Assembly: GCA_964496755.1 (NCBI GenBank)
Contig: CAZCBD010000001.1
Coordinates: 1-41,338 of the forward strand
Reading direction: 5' to 3'
DNA: 41,338 nt
DNA from: CAZCBD01 sp964496755
Lineage (GTDB): Bacteria > Bacteroidota > Ignavibacteria > Ignavibacteriales > Melioribacteraceae
The position numbers were made by a program, and so were the translations under genes. A model generated the notes under the pieces. The model was not told where the DNA came from. It saw only the letters and a list, made by a program, of their open reading frames with translations, and made no database searches. Shown piece by piece: positions 32,937-41,338 of this stretch; positions within the stretch are counted from its first letter, which is position 1; every line of letters starts with the position of its first letter.

Positions 32937-33433
32937 TGATTTTATTTAAGTATAATCCGTTTTATAAATTCTTTTATAGATATGGGAATTTTGTAGTAAC
33001 AATAATGTTTGCTTTGCATTCACTAAGTCTGGTTTATGCATTACCCGAGAATTGGAAAATGATATTTCCTCTATTAATTTATGTGCTAATTGTTTTTGTT
33101 ATTCATCGCTTTTATTTTAAGCTTTATAAAAAGATGCCATTTAAAATTTTCGTAGATAACGAAAAAATCATTTTTGATGATTTTTTTAAGCTCAAACAAG
33201 TTGAGGTTAAAATATCTGACATTAAAAATTTAGACGGAAATATTTTTAGCGGAAGATTACTAAAACCTTTGCGAATTCAATTTGATGACCAAGAGATACT
33301 TGTATATCCGTACTTAAAAGATTTTAATAACTTTATTAAAATACTATTAAGCAACATAGAAAAAGAATTATATGAAGATTTATTGGAGAAATTGAGGCCA
33401 AAAAAAACCCGGTTAAATAACCGGGCTAAATAA
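32933..33433 (+). CDS. Membrane protein of unknown function with PH-like soluble domain
   Basis: 166 residues starting in an ATGA overlap with the S9 peptidase gene. Two hydrophobic helices (about 18-38 and 42-60) are followed by a soluble half with short beta-strands (FKIFVDNEKIIFDDFFKLKQVEVKISDIKNLD), which resembles the bacterial PH-like domains fused to two helices. No enzymatic motif is visible. Its last codons (KKTRLNNRAK) lie over the hairpin that terminates the convergent HU gene. Family uncertain. Confidence 0.7.
   Translation: MMILFKYNPFYKFFYRYGNFVVTIMFALHSLSLVYALPENWKMIFPLLIYVLIVFVIHRFYFKLYKKMPFKIFVDNEKIIFDDFFKLKQVEVKISDIKNLDGNIFSGRLLKPLRIQFDDQEILVYPYLKDFNNFIKILLSNIEKELYEDLLEKLRPKKTRLNNRAK
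33400..33425 (-). terminator. Terminator of the HU gene, embedded in the convergent gene's 3' end
   Basis: CCCGGTT (33408-33414), AAAT, AACCGGG (33419-33425). On the minus strand eight T follow (complement of 33400-33407); the plus side has no T tract directly after it. It serves the HU gene and overlaps the last codons of the small membrane protein. Confidence 0.85.
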
Positions 33434-33436
33434 AAA

Positions 33437-33739
33437 TTATTTTTTTGGTGGGAAAACACCATCCTGACAAGCTTTAGCAACTTTAAACTTCAAAACTTTT
33501 TTTGCAGGAATAGTTATTTCTTCGCCAGTGGCAGGATTTCTACCTTTTCTTTTCTTGCGAGAAACAACAACTAATTTTCCAATACCTGGAAATGTAAAAC
33601 CTTTTTTAGCTTGTTTGTAAGCCAAATTAGCATATTCAGCTAGGAAATCATTTGTTAATTTTTTTGTGATTCCTAATTTAGTTGATAGATGATCAACTAT
33701 CTCTGCTTTTGTTAATGGTTTTGCTGGGGCTTTTGCCAT
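33437..33739 (-). CDS. HU-family DNA-binding protein
   Basis: 100 residues. KAEIVDHLSTKLGITKK opens the helical dimerisation half, GFTFPGIGKLVVVSRKKRKGRNPATGEEITIPAKKV is the DNA-bending arm with the conserved GRNPxTGEEI and the following PAKK motif. The N-terminal MAKAPAKPLTK extension of about 10 residues is longer than in E. coli HU. It compacts and bends DNA, probably as a homodimer. AGGAAGG seven bases before the ATG is a strong ribosome-binding site. It is transcribed against the small membrane protein and shares a 206-base divergent spacer with the receptor gene at 33946. Confidence 0.95.
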   Translation of the reverse strand: MAKAPAKPLTKAEIVDHLSTKLGITKKLTNDFLAEYANLAYKQAKKGFTFPGIGKLVVVSRKKRKGRNPATGEEITIPAKKVLKFKVAKACQDGVFPPKK

Positions 33740-33945
33740 TTTGCCTTCCTCTAATTTGTGGTTAATGAAAGTCCGTACAAAAAAATAATTAATTTTTCTA
33801 TTAAAACAAATATTTTTTTTGACAAAAATGAATATAACTATTTATTGACAGGGGTATTTTTAATTCAACATTACCATTTGCATATATAACAGTGGATTTC
33901 ATAATTTATTTAATTAAATTGTAATTCTTAAAAAAAATAATTACT

Positions 33946-35913
33946 GTGAAAAATTATAACTTCAAAATATTTACAAAATTACTTTTCTTTTTTATAGTTT
34001 CCTTAGTTGCACAGCAAAAGGAATTGCAATCTGAAATTATTAAAAAGGATTCCACTGTAACGAAAGTAGATACTATTTTTCCAATTGATTATTCGGGTTT
34101 TTTAAAATCAAAAGAAAATATAGTTTTAAAAAAAAATGTTGAATGGCGTTATTACTCTGATCTAAATGATTTTTTTTATAATCATTCGATAGCATATTTA
34201 AATAGGAATATTGTTCCGGGAAATTTATCGGAAATTTATTTTTATAACGAAGGTTATGGCAAAACTGCTTTTTTGGAAAACGGATTTCCGTTGAATGCTA
34301 AATTTTCATCCGCATTTGATTTATCAAAATTTCAATCGGAATCTGTAGATTCCATAGAAATTTTTCCCCTTCCCGTTGGTTTTTTATATGATAACGAAAA
34401 TAATTATTCAGTAAATATTATTACACGCACTAATATACCCTTATTGCCATTCACAAAAATCAGATTTATCCAAGGGCCTAATTCGCAAGGCTTAATCGAT
34501 GCAATTTATAACGCCTACTTGTTTCCGAAATTTTCCTTTTCTTTTGAACTTACAAATAATGATGTGGATTCCTCTTTCGTAAATGATTATGCTTCTGCAT
34601 GGAAATTACTTCTGAGGGGGCGGTATTTATTATCTAACAAAATTAATTTGATTTCATCGTTTAGATATTTTGATAATTACTACAGATTAAATGGAGGTGT
34701 GAACAAAATTAACTCGGATACAACAGGGGTTGATCCGTTTGATGAAGTCTTTGCACAACCGAATTTTAAAGATAGAAGCAAGCACGACCGAGGTTATCAA
34801 TTTAACATTAAAGTTCTTGCAAAATTATTTGTCGAAACCAAAACAGAATTGAATATCTATTTTAATAATCTAAATTCTATTTACAGGCAGAATCAAGAAA
34901 ATAAAATAATAAATGAAAAATCGTTTTTTGCTGAAACTTCCGAATGGGCAAGGGGAGTTAGTTTTCGCCATAATTTTGAGCTTAGATATTTTGATATTGA
35001 ACTATTGTCAAATTTTGAAAGTACAAATTTTATTTCACCTCTTTTTAAGAACAGGCAAGTAATTAATTCTTTTTCCTTTGCAGGTTTAAATCGATTTAAA
35101 CTTTTTAATAAAAAAGTTTTGCCCTCTTTGTTTTATAAATATCTTGTTCATGATAATATTGGATTCATTGCTTTTGGCGGTGATTTGAAATTTAAAAATA
35201 AAAATATTTCTGTTTCGGCTTCTTCCTCATTTGTTGAAAAACCGTATTTATCTTTCGAAAAGAAATTGTCGAATGAAAATTTGCAAAAAGGAGAAAAGAA
35301 CTTTTTAACGGAAATACAAGTTAATTATACAACACCAACTGTTAATTTAAACTTGAAGTATTTTTTTGCAAACAAGAAAGACGTTTTAACAGGTGTTGCA
35401 CAAATAAATAAATTGAACAACAGTGATATTTTTAGATTTATAAAAACCGATTATTCGATATCTTCTCTGGGTTTTAATAGTAATTTTAAAATGTTTGATT
35501 TTACTTTGGAAACAATGCTTAAATATAATTTCAATAAGCATTTTTTTGAACCGGAATTTAATAGCCGAGTAGCATTATTTTACGAAAATATCTTTTTTAA
35601 TAATAATTTGGAATTTCAAGGTGGAATAGAATTTTTTCTAAAAGGAAAACAAAACTATTTTTCGACAGATTATTTTTTAATGAGATCTTTTTATTTGGTG
35701 GAAACAGAAAGTAAAAAGATTAATGATTTGTTTAATTCCAGTTTAAAAGAAAAATTTATTTTGAATTTATTTTTTACAGGACGATTTCAGAAAAAGGCAA
35801 TAGTGACATTGAAAATTGAAAATTTATTGGCAAATAAATATTTTACATATCCATTCAGTTATGCACCCGGCTTTGGAGTTCGTTTGGGGATTTCTTGGGA
35901 ATTTGAAAATTGA
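33946..35913 (+). CDS. TonB-dependent-receptor-like outer-membrane beta-barrel
   Basis: 655 residues from a GTG start. A signal peptide ends near residue 22 (FIVSLVAQQ). Residues about 55-165 look like a plug: the FLENGFPLNAKF and VDSIEIFPLPVGFLYDNEN segments and NIITRTN correspond to the plug strands that in typical receptors read DGxPLN, IExIEVxxG and INIxTK. From about 170 to the end there are many alternating aromatic/polar strands, ending FGVRLGISWEFEN with an aromatic-rich barrel strand. I see no clear TonB box. It is long enough for a 22-strand barrel; substrate unknown. A candidate TTGACA lies at 33845, about 100 bases upstream. Confidence 0.75.
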   Translation: MKNYNFKIFTKLLFFFIVSLVAQQKELQSEIIKKDSTVTKVDTIFPIDYSGFLKSKENIVLKKNVEWRYYSDLNDFFYNHSIAYLNRNIVPGNLSEIYFYNEGYGKTAFLENGFPLNAKFSSAFDLSKFQSESVDSIEIFPLPVGFLYDNENNYSVNIITRTNIPLLPFTKIRFIQGPNSQGLIDAIYNAYLFPKFSFSFELTNNDVDSSFVNDYASAWKLLLRGRYLLSNKINLISSFRYFDNYYRLNGGVNKINSDTTGVDPFDEVFAQPNFKDRSKHDRGYQFNIKVLAKLFVETKTELNIYFNNLNSIYRQNQENKIINEKSFFAETSEWARGVSFRHNFELRYFDIELLSNFESTNFISPLFKNRQVINSFSFAGLNRFKLFNKKVLPSLFYKYLVHDNIGFIAFGGDLKFKNKNISVSASSSFVEKPYLSFEKKLSNENLQKGEKNFLTEIQVNYTTPTVNLNLKYFFANKKDVLTGVAQINKLNNSDIFRFIKTDYSISSLGFNSNFKMFDFTLETMLKYNFNKHFFEPEFNSRVALFYENIFFNNNLEFQGGIEFFLKGKQNYFSTDYFLMRSFYLVETESKKINDLFNSSLKEKFILNLFFTGRFQKKAIVTLKIENLLANKYFTYPFSYAPGFGVRLGISWEFEN

Positions 35914-36000
35914 TTCTTATCATACTTCTACGATAATGTTTTGTTATATTACTTCAATTTTATTAATATTATATAGATAACATTATTTAAGAGTTTTTTA

Positions 36001-38325
36001 TTGAGTTATACCAAAAGAATATCAATCAGAACAAAAATCATAAACTCGATAGTGAGTGTATCGGTTTTTGCGGTTTTCATTGTGTTGGTAGTAAACGCCT
36101 TTCTCAATATAAATAAATACAAATCGGATCTAATCGAGAAATCGACAATTAATACCCAAATAATTGGCGAGTCTTTAATTGCACCACTTGAATTTGAACA
36201 AGTAGATGCGCAAAAGAAGGTTTTGAATAAATTTTCGTTTACGAATAACATTATACTTGCAGCAGTTTTTAATACGGAAGATACTTTGTTAACATATTAT
36301 GGCGAGGGAAAATTATTAGAGAAAATTAAACCCGCGGAAATTCCGGGAATGCTTAGCTTTGATGATTATATTGTTATCAATTACTTGATTAAATATGAAA
36401 ACAAGAGTCTGGGCACATTGGTAACCGTTACATCAATGGATGAATATTATCACGAAATAGCTAATTACATTATTTTCCTGTTTTTTGTGATGATACTTGT
36501 TGCTGCATTGGCATATCTATTAGCTCGATTTCTCCAAAAATATATTACCGATCCGATTATTTCGTTGACTCAAGCTGCAAAGAATTTTGATATGCTTGGG
36601 AATCTTTCGGTAAGAGCATTACCCAGTCCTAATGATGAAATAGGGACACTGGTGCATGAGTTTAATTCAATGTTAGATCGATTGATGATTAATGAAAGAG
36701 AACGTAAGCAATATGAAATGGAATTGAAGAAAAATAAATTGGAGCTAGAAAAAGCGCAAAGATTGGCTAAGGTTGGGAGCTGGAGCTGGGATCATAAAAC
36801 AGGTCATTTAAATTGGTCGGATGAAATGTATAATATTTTCGAGGTTCCTAAAAATTATCCGAAAGAATTATTAAAAAGTAAATTTATTGAGTTAATTCAG
36901 AAATCCGATTTACGTTTGGGTAATACTATCAACAACAATTCAAATCATGAATTGAAAATTAAAACCGAATCAGGAAAAATAAAATACCTGAAAATAAATG
37001 GCGATATTTTTAAAGATGATGAAACAACTTCGCAATCCGGTACTTTTCAAGATATTACCGAAATAATTCTAGTTCAAAATAAATTAAGAATCAGCAAAAT
37101 AAAATTTGAAAATATTTTTAACACTGTGCCAATTTCATTATGGGAGCTGGATTATCAAAAATCTTTTGAATATATAGAAAGAAATTGTAATAATATAGAT
37201 GAGATGGAAAATGTAGTTAACTCCGATATTAAAGTATTTTATAAACTTCTAAAGTTAATATCTATTAAGAATATAAATCAAAATTCCTTGGAATTATTTA
37301 GTGCCGCATCAGTACATGAAATAAAGGAAAGATTTTTTGATTGTATCCCCGAAGATTCTTTGGATATTTTAAAAATAGAATTACTTAGAGTCTTAAAAGG
37401 TAAAAATCAAGTAGAATTTTTAATGGACTTTAATACTCTTAGTGGCAAAAGAATTAATACTATTGTTAAGATTAATCATTTGGATTCAGCACAAAACAGT
37501 AAAAATGTTTTAATGAGCATTATTGATATAACCGAACAAAGGATTTTAAGTTCGGAAAAAAATAAGCTCTTAGAAGAAATCTCAGGAAAAAATGAAGAAC
37601 TAGAACAAATTATTTACGTTGCTTCGCATGATTTAAGGTCTCCGTTAGTAAATATTTACGGCTTTAGCGAGGAGTTAGAAGAAAGTATAACGCAAATCCA
37701 AGAATTGGCAAAAACAAAAATAGAGCTTGCTGACACGGATAAAAAAATATTGGAAATAATTAATGAAGATTTACCGTTATCATTAAATTTCATCAAAAGT
37801 AGTGCTAATAAAATTGATTCCCTGTTAAAAGGGTTATTGAAACTTTCTCGCTTAGGACGGGCAGCACTGCACATTGAAAAAGTGGATTTAAATAAATTAA
37901 TTCAAGGAATTGTGCAGGGATTACAATTCCAACTAAAAGAAGTAGATGCAGACTTGCAAATTGAAAAATTATATCCGTGTCGTGGAGATTCCGTACAATT
38001 GAATCAGGTTTTCACAAATATACTGGACAATGCAATTAAATATCGAAAAAAAAATGTGCCGCTTCGAATAAGAATTTATAGTATTCTAAGTTCCAACAAT
38101 ACTATTATTTATTGTGTAGAAGATAATGGTATAGGTATTGCGAAAGAGCACGCTAAAAAGATTTTTGAATTGTTTCATAGATTGCATCTGGATTCCGAAG
38201 TAATAGGCGAAGGGCTTGGTTTAACAATAGTGAAAAGAATTTTGCAGCGGCATTATGGGAAAATATGGGTTGAATCCAACACAAATGGGGGAGCGAAATT
38301 TTTCATCGAATTACCTCGCTATTAA
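36001..38325 (+). CDS. Membrane sensor histidine kinase with CHASE-like, HAMP and PAS domains
   Basis: 774 residues from a TTG start (no clear Shine-Dalgarno). Order: transmembrane helix at about 12-35, a periplasmic sensor of about 120 residues, a second helix at 150-175, a HAMP linker (TDPIISLTQAAKNFDMLGNL then PNDEIGTLVHEFNSMLDRL), a coiled linker, a PAS domain (VGSWSWDHKTGHLNWSDEMY), a second PAS-like region to about 515, then the kinase core. His543 in VASHDLRSPL is the phosphorylated residue. NQVFTNILDNAIKY, VEDNGIGIA and GEGLGLTIVKRI are the N, G1 and G2 boxes. No response regulator gene adjoins, so it is an orphan kinase between two receptor genes. Confidence 0.93.
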   Translation: MSYTKRISIRTKIINSIVSVSVFAVFIVLVVNAFLNINKYKSDLIEKSTINTQIIGESLIAPLEFEQVDAQKKVLNKFSFTNNIILAAVFNTEDTLLTYYGEGKLLEKIKPAEIPGMLSFDDYIVINYLIKYENKSLGTLVTVTSMDEYYHEIANYIIFLFFVMILVAALAYLLARFLQKYITDPIISLTQAAKNFDMLGNLSVRALPSPNDEIGTLVHEFNSMLDRLMINERERKQYEMELKKNKLELEKAQRLAKVGSWSWDHKTGHLNWSDEMYNIFEVPKNYPKELLKSKFIELIQKSDLRLGNTINNNSNHELKIKTESGKIKYLKINGDIFKDDETTSQSGTFQDITEIILVQNKLRISKIKFENIFNTVPISLWELDYQKSFEYIERNCNNIDEMENVVNSDIKVFYKLLKLISIKNINQNSLELFSAASVHEIKERFFDCIPEDSLDILKIELLRVLKGKNQVEFLMDFNTLSGKRINTIVKINHLDSAQNSKNVLMSIIDITEQRILSSEKNKLLEEISGKNEELEQIIYVASHDLRSPLVNIYGFSEELEESITQIQELAKTKIELADTDKKILEIINEDLPLSLNFIKSSANKIDSLLKGLLKLSRLGRAALHIEKVDLNKLIQGIVQGLQFQLKEVDADLQIEKLYPCRGDSVQLNQVFTNILDNAIKYRKKNVPLRIRIYSILSSNNTIIYCVEDNGIGIAKEHAKKIFELFHRLHLDSEVIGEGLGLTIVKRILQRHYGKIWVESNTNGGAKFFIELPRY

Positions 38326-38395
38326 TATTGTATTTTGAAATGTAAGATGAGTTTTTTAATTTACTTTGTTTGTATTATCATGAATGGGGAAGTTG

Positions 38396-40342
38396 ATGAG
38401 AAAATATTTACTTTATTTAATTGTACTATTTACTTTTACACAAGCTCAAAAACAAGATTCAATTTTAACGTATAAGTTAAATGATATTTACATTAAGGGG
38501 ACAACCGTTGTTGAACCGATTCAGGTTTTAAATCTAAAAGCCAAAACAATTGAAAATGTAGATGCTGAGAATTTAAGTGGTATTATTAAAGTTTTGCCGT
38601 CTATTAAAATTCAAAATAATTCGAGAGGAGAATCCCTTTTATTTTTCAGAGGTTCGGGGAAAAGACAATTGAGCTTGATGTTTGATGGTGTTCCCTTAAA
38701 TATGGCTTGGGATAACCAAATTGATTTAAGTTTGGTTCCTGTTAATGCGGTAGGGAATATTAATATAACTAAAGGAATACCTTCTGCACTAAGCGGTGTA
38801 AATAATTTAGCCGGCTCTGTTAATATTGAACCTAAAAAAATGGAAGGCAATAGAGATGGGTGGTTAAAAGCTGCTATCGGAAATGATGATTATAAAGACT
38901 TATCCATTGGATGGATTGCCGGAACAAAAAAGTTTTCATACTTGGTGTCTGCTCAATATACTGATGCTGAAGGTTTTCGCTTGCCGGCAAGTTTTAATAA
39001 TGAGGGCAGAAGAAGATTAAATAGTTTTTCTACAAAGAAAAACTTTTATTCAAAGTTCAAATATAATTACAACAATGAAAATTCTTACACTGCAATTTCA
39101 TTATTTTATGTAGATGCCCTAAAAGGTGTACCTCCCGAAATCGGTGTAAGTAAAGTGCGATATTGGAGGTATCCTGTCTGGCGACGCGGTTTTGTTAGTG
39201 TTTCGGGGGCTTATGATTTTTCAAGAAAAAGAAGATCGATTCTTTCTTATAATTTTTCGCAAACATTTCATAAAAGTGTGATAAATAGTTTTACAAATAG
39301 CAATTACGATGTGTTAAAGGATAAAACAACAGATAAAGATTCTTTTTTGAATGCTAGATTGGTTTTTTCACAATTGATTGCCGAAAATTCGATTTTAAAA
39401 TTTTCCTTTAATGGTTATGCCACTAAACATACGGAAACCGAAGAGGATAGCAACTCAAATCAGACTAGTAATAATACCTATACTCAAAATGTCGGGAGCT
39501 TAGGATTGGAATACGAATTTATTCATCCGGCCTATAGTTTAACGTTAGGAATGTCTTATGATTTAATCCAAACACCCAAGGAATTTAATAATCCCGATAA
39601 ATCACTAGCAAAAGATTATAGTTTGAATATTGGTTTGACATATAAAATGAATAACAACCTCACTTTTCAATTCTCCGGTGGAAGAAAAACAAGATTTCCA
39701 TCTTTAAGAGAAGCTTTATCAACCGGTGGAGGAAAATATGTAATCAATCCGAACCTAAGTGCAGAGGTTGCTAATTCTTTTTCTGCAGGATTTAATTATT
39801 CAACTTTTAAACAAAATACGGAATTCACTTTATTTCTGAGTTACATAAAAGATGGTATTTTACGAAAAGCTTTACCCGGCAAGCAATATATCAGAATTAA
39901 TCAAAGAAAAATTAGAAATTATGGGTGTGAAGTTAGAACAGTGTTAAAATATTTTAGCGGAATTAATTTTGATCTTCACTTTACACTTTTAAATTCTTTC
40001 GGTTTAAGCGATAAGGATAACTATGATGTGAAACTGGAATATAAACCGGAAATAATGTTTGGTTTAAATTCCGATTTTGTTTTAACCGATAAATTGAATT
40101 TCATTGCCGAGTTAAATTACATTGGCAAAGAATATGGATATAGAGAGGGAGATGAAAATATTCAAGAACTACCCGACTATTTTTTAGCCAATCTTAGAGT
40201 GGAATATAGATTCAGATTTAAAGATTCTACAGGCGAATTATTTTTAAGAGTTAATAATTTCTTTGACAAGTTATATTATACTCAATGGGGTTTACCGGAA
40301 GCCGGAAGAGAATATAGAGCTGGAGTTTTATTTGATATTTAA
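38396..40342 (+). CDS. TonB-dependent receptor
   Basis: 648 residues from the ATG at 38396, preceded by GGGGA (38386-38390); an ATG four codons earlier overlaps that site and is less likely. A signal peptide ends at about FTQAQ. The plug is intact: NLSGIIKVLPSIKIQNNSRG, FFRGSGKRQLSLMFDGVPLN, and VGNINITKGIPSALSGVNNLAGSVNI are the classical strands of the TonB-dependent plug. The barrel ends LFLRVNNFFDKLYYTQWGLPEAGREYRAGVLFDI, a typical last strand of BtuB/FepA-like proteins. It would import a vitamin, metal chelate or glycan. A short exposed DILTYKLNDIYIKG start may include a TonB box, not certain. Its 3' end overlaps the next gene. Confidence 0.9.
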   Translation: MRKYLLYLIVLFTFTQAQKQDSILTYKLNDIYIKGTTVVEPIQVLNLKAKTIENVDAENLSGIIKVLPSIKIQNNSRGESLLFFRGSGKRQLSLMFDGVPLNMAWDNQIDLSLVPVNAVGNINITKGIPSALSGVNNLAGSVNIEPKKMEGNRDGWLKAAIGNDDYKDLSIGWIAGTKKFSYLVSAQYTDAEGFRLPASFNNEGRRRLNSFSTKKNFYSKFKYNYNNENSYTAISLFYVDALKGVPPEIGVSKVRYWRYPVWRRGFVSVSGAYDFSRKRRSILSYNFSQTFHKSVINSFTNSNYDVLKDKTTDKDSFLNARLVFSQLIAENSILKFSFNGYATKHTETEEDSNSNQTSNNTYTQNVGSLGLEYEFIHPAYSLTLGMSYDLIQTPKEFNNPDKSLAKDYSLNIGLTYKMNNNLTFQFSGGRKTRFPSLREALSTGGGKYVINPNLSAEVANSFSAGFNYSTFKQNTEFTLFLSYIKDGILRKALPGKQYIRINQRKIRNYGCEVRTVLKYFSGINFDLHFTLLNSFGLSDKDNYDVKLEYKPEIMFGLNSDFVLTDKLNFIAELNYIGKEYGYREGDENIQELPDYFLANLRVEYRFRFKDSTGELFLRVNNFFDKLYYTQWGLPEAGREYRAGVLFDI

Positions 40343-41338
40343 TGACGATTACAATAAATCTTTTTTAGTATTAGCTTCTGAAGTTGACTCAGATTTAAAT
40401 AAGATTTTGAGTAATAATCTTATATTGAATGAAAATATTTTTTCAATTGAATTCTTAGAAGCTTTAATAAAAAGAACGTCCGTTAATTTTTTATTTTTTA
40501 TTTCGACACCAAATATTACAATATCAAATAATTCACTGAAGAGATTTTTAAATTTAGCTGCTTCCGCAGAAAAGAAATTACTTTATTCGGATTATTTTTT
40601 TAAAAACAAAACTACTTTTGAATTAATAGAAAATTTAACTCTTCAATTTGGAAGTGTAAGAAATGACTTTGAATTTGGGAAAGTGATATTAGTTGAAAAA
40701 TTATTTTTAGAAAAATGTATTTCCGATTTCAAAATGGAATTTCCGGAGGAGAATACTTTGGCGTTATATTTTCTCCAGCTTGAAGCAATTAGAAAAAATA
40801 TTTTTCTTCGAATAAATGAGCCGCTTTACACTGTTTCCATTAATGACAAAAAACACAATTCTAATTTTGATTATGTGGATCCGAAGAACAAAGGCCAACA
40901 ATTACTCTTTGAAAAAATCTTTACAAATTATTTAAAAAAAATACAAGCCTATTTGCCTGAACGAAAAAAAATATTTGTTCCGTTAAATAATCATAAAGTG
41001 AAAGCATCTGTCATTATTCCGGTCAAGAACCGAATTAAAACAATTGAAGACGCGATTGTTTCTGCAATATCACAGAAAACAAATTTTCAATTCAATATTA
41101 TCATTGTGGATAACCACTCCGAAGATGGAACAACGGATTTAATAAAAACCAAATTTGCTCTGAATCCGAAAGTTATTCATTTAATTCCGGAAGAAAGAAA
41201 TCTGGGAATAGGGGGCTGTTGGAACTATGCAATAGATTCTGAGCATTGCGGCCAATTTGTTGTTCAACTTGATAGTGATGATTTATACATTAATGAGCAT
41301 ACATTGCAAAGGATTGTTAATAAATTTGAAATGGATAA
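40332..41338 (+). CDS. GT2 glycosyltransferase with an extra N-terminal domain, 3' end off the window
   Basis: An open frame runs uninterrupted from about 40332 to the window edge (over 330 residues). A TTG at 40332 fits, with GGAG at 40322-40325 six bases before it; this overlaps the receptor gene by 11 bases. Residues 1-223 look like a degenerate GT-A-like domain (FLFFISTPNITISNNSL, LLYSDYFFKNKT, and EFGKVILVEKLFLEKC). From residue 224 a regular GT2 domain begins: KASVIIPVKNRIKTIEDAIV, IIIVDNHSEDGTTDL, RNLGIGGCWNYAI and QLDSDDLYINEHT, with the DSD/DxD metal motif. It probably transfers a sugar on the cytoplasmic face. Donor unknown. Confidence 0.85.
   Translation, partial: MIFNDDYNKSFLVLASEVDSDLNKILSNNLILNENIFSIEFLEALIKRTSVNFLFFISTPNITISNNSLKRFLNLAASAEKKLLYSDYFFKNKTTFELIENLTLQFGSVRNDFEFGKVILVEKLFLEKCISDFKMEFPEENTLALYFLQLEAIRKNIFLRINEPLYTVSINDKKHNSNFDYVDPKNKGQQLLFEKIFTNYLKKIQAYLPERKKIFVPLNNHKVKASVIIPVKNRIKTIEDAIVSAISQKTNFQFNIIIVDNHSEDGTTDLIKTKFALNPKVIHLIPEERNLGIGGCWNYAIDSEHCGQFVVQLDSDDLYINEHTLQRIVNKFEMD

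Noticed and set aside
1..41338. Mobile elements, prophage or defence systems
   Set aside because: No transposase, integrase, terminal repeats or phage-type genes were found. The EVE-domain protein is alone, without restriction or other defence neighbours.

Overview
The window is AT-rich, densely coded bacterial chromosome from a Gram-negative heterotroph. Several outer-membrane signs are present: two TonB-dependent-receptor-like barrels, lipobox lipoproteins (positions 7903-8808, 9416-10306, 31065-32936) and a heptose gene (gmhA). Family content, AT-rich spacers and mixed use of Shine-Dalgarno sites point to the Bacteroidota/Chlorobiota/Ignavibacteriota group. Ignavibacteria is my best guess, but that is inference from gene style and not from a search. 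Two runs of exactly ten N (30216-30225, 31348-31357) show a draft or scaffolded assembly, so single-base frameshifts may be assembly errors.

Layout. 1-9330 is housekeeping: the 5' part of rpmH (minus strand, cut by the window edge), a STAS anti-anti-sigma protein, a U32 (TrhP-like) tRNA-modification protein, two small exported proteins, a DUF1028/peptidoglycan-binding protein, gmhA, aconitase, a DUF3267 membrane metalloprotease-like protein, a TlpA-like lipoprotein thioredoxin, and tRNA-Lys(CUU). 9416-10633 holds a BtuF-like substrate-binding lipoprotein and a small Cys-rich membrane protein.

10730-26072 is one long, tightly packed plus-strand surface-polysaccharide locus. It contains two GT2 glycosyltransferases, a WbpD/WbpB/WbpE-like set for a 2,3-diacetamido-2,3-dideoxy-uronic acid, GT4 transferases, a D-glucuronyl C5-epimerase-like protein, a YfhO-type membrane protein, a methyltransferase, a winged-helix/nucleotidyltransferase-like regulator directly preceded by a perfect palindrome, a CDP-glycerol-transferase-like protein, a damaged LicC-like nucleotidyltransferase and a Wzx-type flippase. 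No initiating phosphoglycosyltransferase, clear Wzy polymerase, WbpA dehydrogenase or export machinery is seen, so these must lie elsewhere. This locus is the most distinctive part of the window: it looks able to make a polymer with amino-uronic acid units, possible C5-epimerised uronates and possible alditol-phosphate or phospho-substituent decoration, under a local regulator.

26126-33739 returns to housekeeping: mgsA, queH (with a 17-bp minisatellite at its 3' end), a GNAT acetyltransferase, a Trm112-like protein, clpX, an FAH-family hydrolase split by a scaffold gap, an EVE-domain protein, an S9 peptidase split by the second gap, a small membrane protein and an HU-type DNA-binding protein. 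33946-41338 carries two TonB-dependent-receptor-like barrels flanking a multi-PAS histidine kinase, then a long GT2 glycosyltransferase that runs off the window and overlaps the second receptor gene. No mobile element, CRISPR array or rRNA was seen.
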